A stretch of 20,607 nt of DNA, from the NCBI GenBank assembly GCA_040877415.1, contig JBBDNV010000107.1, forward strand, positions 1-20,607, given 5' to 3'. The notes below the pieces were generated by a model. That model had not been told where the DNA came from and ran no database searches. It worked only from the letters and a program-made list of their open reading frames with translations. The DNA comes from JBBDNV01 sp040877415 (GTDB taxonomy: Bacteria > Planctomycetota > Planctomycetia > Pirellulales > PALSA-1355). The first letter of the stretch is position 1. Every line of letters starts with the position of its first letter. Of the stretch, positions 8,238 to 15,195 are shown piece by piece. Both the position numbers and the translations under genes were made by a program.

Positions 8238-9962
8238 ATGAAAAAGATTCACCTGGCTGCGGCAGTTCTCGGCAGTTGGGCATTTGCCTGGGCGGCGATC
8301 GCCGCGGCGCAAGAGGCCGACGCTCCGCCTGCGGACGTTCCCGGGCGGGAAGCCCCGGACGGGGCCGCCGACGGCGGATTGGCGACCGAGCAACAACAAG
8401 TCGCAGACCGTTTTCGCGAGCTGGAGCGGCTGCTGTTGCGGATGGCGGAATTGACCGCCCCGACCGATCCGCGCCGCGCCGCGCTATTGAAACGCGCAGT
8501 GGCTCAAAGCAAGGACCGCGCGATCGACCAGCGGTTCGACGAGCTTGTGAAGCTGTTGCGCGACGAGCGGCTGGCTGCGGTCGTAACGAACCAGGGCGAA
8601 GTGCACAACGACCTCGTCAAGCTGCTCGAACTGCTCTTGAGCGAAGATCGCTCGAAGCGAATCGAGACGGAAAAAGAACGCGTGCGCGACTACCTCAAAC
8701 GGGTCAACAAGATCATCAAGGAGCAAAAGGCCGTTCAGGGCGAAACCGAGCGCCGGGGCGATGCCGGCAAACTGGCCGACCAGCAGAGCGAGCTGGCCGG
8801 AAAGACCGGCGAGCTGGCCAAGGACATCGACGCCAGCGGCCAAAAGAAACCCGACGAAAAGTCGCAGGATGCAAAAACACCGGACGAAGAAACGCCCGAC
8901 AAAGATTCCCAGCAGCCCGACAAGGGCGACCAAAAAGATAAACCGAAGGGCGGCGATTCAAAGGGGCAGAAACCCGACAAGTCCAAAGACGGCCAGCAGC
9001 AGGACAAGGACGCCGAGTCCAAAGACGCCAAGCCCGGCGAAAGCCAGGGCGAAAAGAAAGACCAGCCGCCGGGCGAAAAAGCGCCGCCGGTCGAACCGCC
9101 CGGCCAGGAGGGTTCGCAGGGGCAGGGACAGCAGCGCGACCAATCTCCGCAGCAGTCGGCCCAAGAGCGGCTAGAACAAGCGCAAAAGCGCATGCAGGAA
9201 GCCCAGAAAAAGCTGGAAGAGGCAAAGCGTACCGACGCCGTCGAAAAACAGGCCGAAGCGCTGCGCGAACTGGAAAAAGCCAAGGCCGAGCTGGAGGAAA
9301 TCCTGCGCCAACTGCGAGAAGAGGAAATGGCCCGCACCCTGGCCATGCTCGAAAGCCGGTTCCGCAAAATGCTCGAAGCCCAGATCGAGGTTTACGAGGG
9401 AACCAGGCGGCTCGACAAGGTTCCCGCCGCCGAGCGCGACCGGGACGATGAAATCGAATCCGACCGCATGAGCCGCAAGGAAGCCCAAATCGCCGTCGAG
9501 GCCGACAAGGCTCTCGACGTCCTGCGCGAGGAAGGCTCCGCCGTGGCGTTTCCCGAGGCGGTGACCGAAATGCGCGACGACATGGTCGCGGTCCGCGACC
9601 TGTTGGCCGAGGCCAAGGTGGGCGCCATTACGCAGGGCATCGAACAGGACATCATCGCGGCCCTCGAAGAGATGATCGCCGCGCTCGAAAAAGCCCAAAA
9701 AGACATGGAGAAACAGAACCAGCAGCAGCCCATGCAGGGCGACGGCGACTCCGAAATGCCCTTGGTCGATACGTTGTCGGAACTGAAAATGATCCGGGCC
9801 CTGCAAATGCGCGTCAACACGCGCACAAAGCGCTACGGCGAAATGGTCAAGGCCGAACAGGCCGACCAGCCCGAACTGCTCGAAGCGCTCAGGCGGCTGG
9901 CCGAGCGCGAACAGCGGATCCACAAGGTGACCCGCGATATCGTGGTAGGGAGGAATCGATGA
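8238..9962 (+). CDS. Secreted low-complexity and coiled-coil protein, function unknown
   Basis: The 574-residue product has a clear signal peptide (MKKIHLAAAVLGSWAFAWAA, probable cleavage after IAAA). The ATG at 8238 follows GGGAG (8225-8229) at good spacing; an upstream in-frame ATG at 8211 would put nine residues before the signal and is less likely. Residues 50-165 are helical. Residues about 199-305 are low complexity, rich in Lys, Asp, Gln, Gly and Pro with many short KPDK/QQPDK-like units. From 306 to 390 there is a long Glu/Lys/Ala-rich coiled coil, and further helices reach the C-terminus. No enzyme motif is seen. The architecture suits an extended periplasmic spacer or scaffold between membrane proteins and partners. 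The next gene overlaps by four bases. Confidence 0.8.
   Translation: MKKIHLAAAVLGSWAFAWAAIAAAQEADAPPADVPGREAPDGAADGGLATEQQQVADRFRELERLLLRMAELTAPTDPRRAALLKRAVAQSKDRAIDQRFDELVKLLRDERLAAVVTNQGEVHNDLVKLLELLLSEDRSKRIETEKERVRDYLKRVNKIIKEQKAVQGETERRGDAGKLADQQSELAGKTGELAKDIDASGQKKPDEKSQDAKTPDEETPDKDSQQPDKGDQKDKPKGGDSKGQKPDKSKDGQQQDKDAESKDAKPGESQGEKKDQPPGEKAPPVEPPGQEGSQGQGQQRDQSPQQSAQERLEQAQKRMQEAQKKLEEAKRTDAVEKQAEALRELEKAKAELEEILRQLREEEMARTLAMLESRFRKMLEAQIEVYEGTRRLDKVPAAERDRDDEIESDRMSRKEAQIAVEADKALDVLREEGSAVAFPEAVTEMRDDMVAVRDLLAEAKVGAITQGIEQDIIAALEEMIAALEKAQKDMEKQNQQQPMQGDGDSEMPLVDTLSELKMIRALQMRVNTRTKRYGEMVKAEQADQPELLEALRRLAEREQRIHKVTRDIVVGRNR
9947..9953 (+). promoter_or_regulatory. Ribosome binding site at the ATGA junction
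   Basis: AGGGAGG lies five bases before the ATG at 9959, within the last codons of the coiled-coil gene. With the ATGA stop/start overlap it supports both the start choice and coupled translation. Confidence 0.75.
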
Positions 9963-11035
9963 AACGGAAGCAATCGCTAGTGGCCGCATGGAGCGTGGCG
10001 GCGGCCGCCCTGTTCTCGCCCGCCGCATCGGCCGATCAGCGGCCGAACGAGCATTTAGCGCAGAAAGCGAGCTGGCAGGCGCCGTCGGTCGAAGCGGTCC
10101 GCGAGCAAGTGATCGACTGGATCTCGGCCGCCGACGTGGACGACGAGCTGCGCGCGCAGGCCGAAGCCCTGTGGGCAAGCGCCACCGTGGACGGCAACGG
10201 TGCCCATTTGCTCGATCTGGTGTGCGCGACCTCTTCGCTCGTCGATCCGCAAGCCCGCGAGCTGGTTGACCTCTGTGCGCGGCCGCGCAGCCAAATTGTC
10301 TTGCCGGACGTGGCGTGGCTGGCCGATGACAAGCGGCCGGCCGTCGAGCGGCACAATCTAAAGCTGTTGTTCGCGCGGTGGCTGGTGCAGGAAATGCTTT
10401 ACGACGAGGCGCGGGAGCAGTTGCAGGGTCTCGAGCCGGCGCACGTGGTCGATCCCGCGGCGCTGTTGTTCTACCAGGCCGTGGTGTGTCATCGCCTGCT
10501 CGACCGCGACCTGGGTCTGGCGGCGATCGCGCGGCTGCTGGAAAACGAGCAAGAAATCCCGCGCCGCTATGCGTCGATCGCCCGGCTCATGGAAGCCGAC
10601 CTGGATGAGCTCAAGGAAGAGTCGCTCGATCACATCGCGCGGCGGATGGACGACATTCGGCGGCGGCTCGACCTGGGCCGCGCCGGTCCCAAAGTGCGCG
10701 AAGTCGAAGATGGCGTGATCGCCTCGCTCGACAAATTGATCGAGGAAATGGAGAAACAGCAGCAAGCCGCCGCGGCGGCCGCCGCCGCCGGACAAAGCGG
10801 ACGGCAGCAAATGCCGCTGCGGCCGCTCAAGGACAGCCTGCCGATGGGCGGCAAGGGGGAAGGCAAAGTGGCCAATAAGCCCATCGGCGACGGGACCGGC
10901 TGGGGCGATTTGCCACCCCGCGAACGGCAGGAGGCGCTGCAGCAAATCGGCAAGGAGTTCCCGGCACATTACCGCGACATGATCGAACAATACTTCCGCC
11001 GGCTGGCCACCGACAGCGAAAACGCCGACAAATAG
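9959..11035 (+). CDS. Secreted helical (TPR-like) protein with conserved C-terminal motif, function unknown
   Basis: The 358-residue protein begins with a signal peptide (MKRKQSLVAAWSVAAAALFS, probable cleavage after ASA). Residues 45-240 are almost wholly helical and look like a TPR-type solenoid (for example FYQAVVCHRLLDRDLGLAAI), but I cannot assign clean repeats. A predicted coiled coil ends in QQQ followed by eight alanines and a Gly/Gln linker (about 267-285). The C-terminus holds a compact motif: GWGDLPPRERQEALQQ, then FPAHYRDMIEQYFRRLA. I recall this combination of W-G-LPPR and YR..IE.YFR.L at the end of several planctomycete secreted proteins near vWA genes. No catalytic residues are seen. 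The tight spacing on both sides points to a shared complex with its neighbours. Confidence 0.72.
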   Translation: MKRKQSLVAAWSVAAAALFSPAASADQRPNEHLAQKASWQAPSVEAVREQVIDWISAADVDDELRAQAEALWASATVDGNGAHLLDLVCATSSLVDPQARELVDLCARPRSQIVLPDVAWLADDKRPAVERHNLKLLFARWLVQEMLYDEAREQLQGLEPAHVVDPAALLFYQAVVCHRLLDRDLGLAAIARLLENEQEIPRRYASIARLMEADLDELKEESLDHIARRMDDIRRRLDLGRAGPKVREVEDGVIASLDKLIEEMEKQQQAAAAAAAAGQSGRQQMPLRPLKDSLPMGGKGEGKVANKPIGDGTGWGDLPPRERQEALQQIGKEFPAHYRDMIEQYFRRLATDSENADK

Positions 11036-11046
11036 GGTCTACACTT

Positions 11047-12252
11047 ATGTTGATGCTCGAATTGCTGCTTACCGCGTCCTTGGCTACCGGAGCCGACGAG
11101 TTCGAAGTGCATACGCTCGACGGCCAGTCGGCCGCCGGGCAGATTGCGGCCTTGAACGCCGGGCAGCTCGTGCTCGAAACCGACCAGGGACCGACGACGT
11201 TCGCAGTGGGCAAACTGGCGGTGCTCGCGCGCAGGCCGGCGCCGCCGATTTCCACGATGGGCGCGAACCTGTCGCTCGAATTGATCGACGGTTCCCAACT
11301 GAGCGCCGTCGAATACAGCGTGAAGTCGGGCACCGCCCAGGTCCGTTCCACCCTCGACGCGACCCACGAAATCCCCACGCGCTCGATCCGCTGGGCGCGT
11401 TTCGGTGCGCCCGGGAGTTACGATCCTAAGCTGACGAAGGAATGGTCGCAAATCACCGCGGCCAAGGCGGCCGGCGACCTGCTGGTGGTTCGCAAAAACG
11501 GCACGCTCGACTACCTCGAAGGCGTCCTGCGCGACGTCGACGCCGACAGGTGCCAGTTCGAGCTCGACGGCGAGGTGAATCAGGTGAAGCGCGCCAAGAT
11601 CGAGGGGCTCGTTTACGCCCGCCCGCGCTCGGCCGAATTGTCCGAGCCGATCGGTCAGTTGGTGGCGACCGACGGCTCCCGATTGAAACTGCAAAGCGTC
11701 GAATTAGCCGGCGGCCAGGTGACGCTGTCGACGCCCGCCGGCACTTCGCACACCGTGCCGCTGGACCGCGTGGTGCGCTTCGATTTCTCGTCGGGCAAGA
11801 TCGCTTACTTGAGCGACCTCGAGCCCGAGTCGGTGACGTTCACGCCGCTTCTTGGATTCGCGCAGCCGCCCGCCGGCCTGCTCGAGTTTTACGCGTATCG
11901 CCGCGACGTGGGATTCGAGGGCGACCCGTTGCGCCTGGACGGCACGGTTTATAAAAAGGGTCTTTCACTGGCCAGCCGGACGGAACTGGTCTACAAGCTG
12001 CCCGGCAAGTTCCGGGTGTTCCGCGCCACGGTGGGAATCGACGACAGCGTGCGTGAAACCGGCAGCGTGCGCGTCGAGATCAAGGCCGACGGCAAGTCGC
12101 TATGGCATGCGGAGGTTCGCGGCAGCGAGCCGGCCCGCGAGCTGGAACTTGAAATCGCCGGCGTCAAGCGGATCGAGATCGTGGCCGATTACGGCGAAGG
12201 CGCCGACGTCGGCGATCGGCTCGACCTCGGCGAGGCTCAAGTCACGAAATAG
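11047..12252 (+). CDS. Secreted NPCBM/NEW2 domain protein
   Basis: The 401-residue product has a short signal-like N-terminus (MLMLELLLTASLATGADE). Residues 17-250 are beta-rich with several copies of a short motif of the kind 'DG..l.a.v..l..g.v.l', for example TLDGQSAAGQIAALNAGQLV and ATDGSRLKLQSVELAGGQVT. The C-terminal 140 residues match the NPCBM/NEW2 fold: YKKGLSLASRTELVYKLPG, RVFRATVGIDDSVRETGSV, and RIEIVADYGEGADVGDRLD. NPCBM is a putative carbohydrate-binding beta-sandwich, often found in planctomycete secreted proteins. The gene sits 11 bases after the previous stop with a weak SD (AGGG). It may link the complex to a polysaccharide or to the cell wall; that role is an inference. Confidence 0.85.
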   Translation: MLMLELLLTASLATGADEFEVHTLDGQSAAGQIAALNAGQLVLETDQGPTTFAVGKLAVLARRPAPPISTMGANLSLELIDGSQLSAVEYSVKSGTAQVRSTLDATHEIPTRSIRWARFGAPGSYDPKLTKEWSQITAAKAAGDLLVVRKNGTLDYLEGVLRDVDADRCQFELDGEVNQVKRAKIEGLVYARPRSAELSEPIGQLVATDGSRLKLQSVELAGGQVTLSTPAGTSHTVPLDRVVRFDFSSGKIAYLSDLEPESVTFTPLLGFAQPPAGLLEFYAYRRDVGFEGDPLRLDGTVYKKGLSLASRTELVYKLPGKFRVFRATVGIDDSVRETGSVRVEIKADGKSLWHAEVRGSEPARELELEIAGVKRIEIVADYGEGADVGDRLDLGEAQVTK

Positions 12253-12268
12253 GGTTTGAAGTGAAGCC

Positions 12269-14038
12269 ATGTCGCACGACGCCATGAAGCTATACAACGT
12301 CGGGATGATCGCACTGGCGCTCTTAGTGCCGGCCGCTGCCCGCGCGCAGGTCGATCCGGCCGTGCTCGAGGCCGAAAAGGCGCGGGTGGCGGTCGTCGAA
12401 CGCTCGTCGAACTCGACCGTGGCCATTTTCGCGCGCGGCGGACAAGGGGGCGGGTCGGGAGTCGTCATCTCGCCCGACGGCTACGCGCTTTCGAATTTCC
12501 ATGTGACCCTCGAAGCCGGCCGGGCGATGCAGTGCGGCATGGCCGACGGCAACTTGTACGACGCCGTGATCGTGGGTCTCGACCCCACGGGTGACGTGGC
12601 GCTTCTGAAGCTTTTGGGCCGCGACGATTTTCCCCACGCCGAATTGGGCGACAGCGACCGCGTGCGCGCGGGCGATTGGTGCTTTACCGTGGGCAACCCG
12701 TTTCTGTTGGCCACCGATTTTCGGCCCACCGTGGCCTATGGCGTCATATCCGGCGTGCATCGCTACCAGTATCCGGCCGGGACGATCCTGGAATATGCCG
12801 ACTGCCTGCAGGCCGACGCGGCGATCAATCCCGGCAACTCGGGCGGGCCGATGTTCGACGCCGAAGGGCGGCTGATCGGAATCAACGGACGCGGTTCGTT
12901 CGAGAAGCGCGGCCGCGTCAACGTCGGCGTGGGCTACGCCATTTCCATCAACCAGATCAAGAACTTTCTGGGCCATCTGAAAAGCGGGCGCATCGTCGAC
13001 CATGCCACGCTGGGGGCCGTCGTGCGCAGCGACGAGAATCGCCGCGTCATCGTCGACGACATCCTCGAGGAGTCCGACGCCAATCGCCGCGGGCTGCGCT
13101 ATGGCGACGAAGTGGTCCGTTTCGGCGGGCGCTCGATCGGCTCGGTCAATGCGCTGAAGAACGCGCTGGGAATTTATCCGCGGGATTGGCGCGTGCCGCT
13201 GTCGTTCGTGCACCAGGGCGAGCGGTACGACGTCCTGGTGCGGTTGCGCGGCGTCCATGCCCGGGCCGAGCTGGAGGAAATGGTCGAGGGCCGTCCGCGC
13301 ATCGAGCCGGGGCGGCCTCAGCCCAAGCCGGAAGGTCCGCCGAAACGCGATGATCCTCCGAAAAAACCAGAGCGGAAGCCTGCCGGCCCGCCGGCCCCGA
13401 CGCCGGAGATTGTCAAGAAGCATTTCATCGCCAGGCCCGGCTACGTCAATTACTACTTCAACCAGCTCGAGCGCGATCGCGTGTGGAGGGCGCTCGTGGC
13501 CCGCGGCGACTACGGCGACCGCGGCGCCGTCTGGACGCTCGAGGGCGAAACCGGGATCGCGGAGCCGTTCACGCTCGTGGTGTCCGATCGGGACGCTTCC
13601 ATCAAGCTGCCCGCGGGCCAGTCGAGAGTCGAGCTGGCCGGGGGGCTTTCGAATCACCTGGAGCCGCCGGCGAGCGGCGGGATGTTGGTGGCGCTGGCCA
13701 TGTGGCGCCGCATGCTGGTGGAAGGGCCGGAGAAATTCGGCGACGTGTACTATTTGGGCACGGCGCCCGTCGTGGGGCACGAGGGTCTGTTGGACGTGCT
13801 GGCGGCCACGCACGACGACGTCGAGTGCCGCTTCATGTTCGATCCCGACGACGGCTACCTGGTGGCGATGGAGATGTATCCTGCCGAGGACGTCGATCCT
13901 TGCGAGTTGTATTTCGGCGATTTCAAGGAAATCGAGGGCCGCATGATGCCCTCGCACATCGAAGTGCGCCACGCCGACGACTTTCATTTCATTTTGGAGT
14001 GCAAACAGCAACGGTTTGAAGAAAAGGATGAAGGATGA
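12269..14038 (+). CDS. HtrA-like trypsin-fold serine protease with PDZ and an extra C-terminal domain
   Basis: This 589-residue protein has a signal peptide (cleavage near AARAQ, residue 26-27) and a trypsin-like S1C domain with an intact triad: H78 in LSNFHVT, D109 in GDVALLKL and S191 in NPGNSGGP. A PDZ domain follows (about 243-328). A Pro/Lys/Arg-rich linker (340-380) leads to a 200-residue C-terminal domain that I do not recognise with certainty; its end (DFKEIEGRMMPSHIEV) resembles beta-strand pairs of LolA-like or outer-membrane lipoprotein-sorting folds. Ordinary HtrA proteins end after one or two PDZ domains. The last residues (EEKDEG) and the stop codon are encoded by a heptamer repeat. 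It is the only member of the three tandem protease-like genes that looks catalytically competent. An internal ATG at 12284 is an alternative start. Confidence 0.9.
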   Translation: MSHDAMKLYNVGMIALALLVPAAARAQVDPAVLEAEKARVAVVERSSNSTVAIFARGGQGGGSGVVISPDGYALSNFHVTLEAGRAMQCGMADGNLYDAVIVGLDPTGDVALLKLLGRDDFPHAELGDSDRVRAGDWCFTVGNPFLLATDFRPTVAYGVISGVHRYQYPAGTILEYADCLQADAAINPGNSGGPMFDAEGRLIGINGRGSFEKRGRVNVGVGYAISINQIKNFLGHLKSGRIVDHATLGAVVRSDENRRVIVDDILEESDANRRGLRYGDEVVRFGGRSIGSVNALKNALGIYPRDWRVPLSFVHQGERYDVLVRLRGVHARAELEEMVEGRPRIEPGRPQPKPEGPPKRDDPPKKPERKPAGPPAPTPEIVKKHFIARPGYVNYYFNQLERDRVWRALVARGDYGDRGAVWTLEGETGIAEPFTLVVSDRDASIKLPAGQSRVELAGGLSNHLEPPASGGMLVALAMWRRMLVEGPEKFGDVYYLGTAPVVGHEGLLDVLAATHDDVECRFMFDPDDGYLVAMEMYPAEDVDPCELYFGDFKEIEGRMMPSHIEVRHADDFHFILECKQQRFEEKDEG

Positions 14039-14057
14039 AGGCAGAAGGCAGAAGGAT
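14023..14057 (+). repeat. Five-unit heptamer repeat (GAAGGAT/GAAGGCA), copy A
   Basis: Five 7-base units run in tandem: AAAGGAT, GAAGGAT, GAAGGCA, GAAGGCA, GAAGGAT. The array covers the last codons and the TGA (14036-14038) of the protease gene and the start of the gap after it. The same heptamer recurs in inverted orientation at 14181-14215, 123 bases away. Confidence 0.9.
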
Positions 14058-14130
14058 AAGGCAGGGGGCATGCGGTTTGTTTGGGAAGCGGACGGTTATG
14101 GGCAGCACGCGCTTTGAAGGGGATCGTGGA

Positions 14131-15195
14131 ATGAAACGGGCAATTGCCGCGGGAAGGACGAAGACGGCCCTCTTTGTACTTTCCTTCTGCCTTCTGCCTT
14201 CTGCCTTCTGCCTTTCCTCGTCCCCGGCGGTCCGCGCGAGCGACTCGTTGGCCCGCGCGATCGAGGCCAATCAGCCGAAGATGGTCAAAATCTACGGCGC
14301 CGGCGGAGTGCGCGGCCTGGAACCGTATCAAAGCGGCTTTCTGATTTCCGACGCCGGACACATCGTGACCGCCTGGAGCTACGTGCTCGACACCGATTAC
14401 ATCGCGGCCACGCTCGACGACGGACGCCGCTACGAGGCCAAGCTCGTAGGGGCCGATCCGCGGCTGGAGATGGCCGTGTTGAAGATCGAGGGCGAAGACC
14501 TGGCGCACTTCGATCTGGCAGCCGCCGTGCCGGCCGACGCCGGCAGCCGGGTGTTGGCGTTTTCCAACCTCTTCGGCGTGGCCACCGGCGAGGAACCGGC
14601 CAGCGTGCAGCACGGCATTATCGCGGTGAAAACCCGGCTCGACGCCCGGCGGGGCGTGTTCGAGTCGCCCTACCGCGGGCCCGTGTACGTGGTCGACGCG
14701 ATGACCAACAATCCGGGCGCGGCCGGCGGAGCGCTTGTGAATCAGCACGGCGAACTTTTGGCCATGCTCGGCAAAGAGCTGCGCAGCGCGCAGAACAACA
14801 TCTGGTTGAACTACGCCATTCCGATCGACGAGTTGAAGGGCTCGGTCGAGCAGATTCTGGCGGGCAAATTCCGGCCGAGCGCCGACGAGCCCGACATTAA
14901 GCCCGAGGAAGCCGTCGATCTTGCCCAATTGGGCCTGGTGCTCGTGCCCGACGTCCTGGAGCGCACGCCCCCTTACGTGGAGCTGGTGCGAGGCGACTCG
15001 CCCGCCGAAGCGGCCGGAGTTCAGCCGGACGATCTGATCGTTTTTGTCGGCGAAAACCTGGTGCACTCGTGCCAGGGCTTTCGCGACGAGCTGGCACGCG
15101 TCGAACGCGGCACGACCTTGCGGCTCGTGCTGATGCGCGGCCAGGAGCTCGTGGAAGTGGAAGTCGTGCCCGAGGGCGGAGAGCCAAAACCCTAA
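14131..15195 (+). CDS. Secreted S1C-type pseudoprotease with one PDZ domain
   Basis: The ATG at 14131 is preferred because GAAGGGG (14116-14122) precedes it and a basic n-region plus hydrophobic core follow; the longer frame from 14035 starts inside a repeat. The 354-residue protein follows the trypsin-like S1C fold, but all three catalytic positions are changed. The His site reads VTAWSYV (S83), the Asp site reads RLEMAVLKI (E113), and the nucleophile site reads NPGAAGGAL (A198). The fold-defining glycines are kept, so it is unlikely to be a decayed gene. A PDZ domain covers about 262-346. The signal-peptide core (residues 17-29) is encoded by a heptamer repeat. It probably binds peptides or regulates the active protease encoded just upstream; this is an inference. 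Confidence 0.85.
   Translation: MKRAIAAGRTKTALFVLSFCLLPSAFCLSSSPAVRASDSLARAIEANQPKMVKIYGAGGVRGLEPYQSGFLISDAGHIVTAWSYVLDTDYIAATLDDGRRYEAKLVGADPRLEMAVLKIEGEDLAHFDLAAAVPADAGSRVLAFSNLFGVATGEEPASVQHGIIAVKTRLDARRGVFESPYRGPVYVVDAMTNNPGAAGGALVNQHGELLAMLGKELRSAQNNIWLNYAIPIDELKGSVEQILAGKFRPSADEPDIKPEEAVDLAQLGLVLVPDVLERTPPYVELVRGDSPAEAAGVQPDDLIVFVGENLVHSCQGFRDELARVERGTTLRLVLMRGQELVEVEVVPEGGEPKP
14181..14215 (+). repeat. Five-unit heptamer repeat (TGCCTTC), copy B, inside a signal peptide
   Basis: Units TTCCTTC, three TGCCTTC and TGCCTTT run in tandem and are the reverse complement of copy A. The array encodes the hydrophobic core LSFCLLPSAFCLS of the pseudoprotease signal peptide. Seven is not a multiple of three, so a gain or loss of one unit would shift the frame. 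Confidence 0.9.

Noticed and set aside
5735..8239. An 834-codon open frame on the minus strand, and similar long antisense frames at 3387-5396, 1177-2634 and 12323-14071
   Set aside because: They lie opposite strongly supported genes, have His/Arg/Gln/Val-rich compositions typical of reversed high-GC codons, and show no domain motifs or ribosome binding sites.
14035..14130. Upstream start for the first pseudoprotease
   Set aside because: It begins inside the heptamer repeat, lacks a signal peptide at the right place and has no good SD, whereas the ATG at 14131 has both.
14139..14148. Perfect palindrome GGCAATTGCC near the start of the pseudoprotease gene
   Set aside because: It lies within coding sequence, is short, and no repeat or regulator site is evident.
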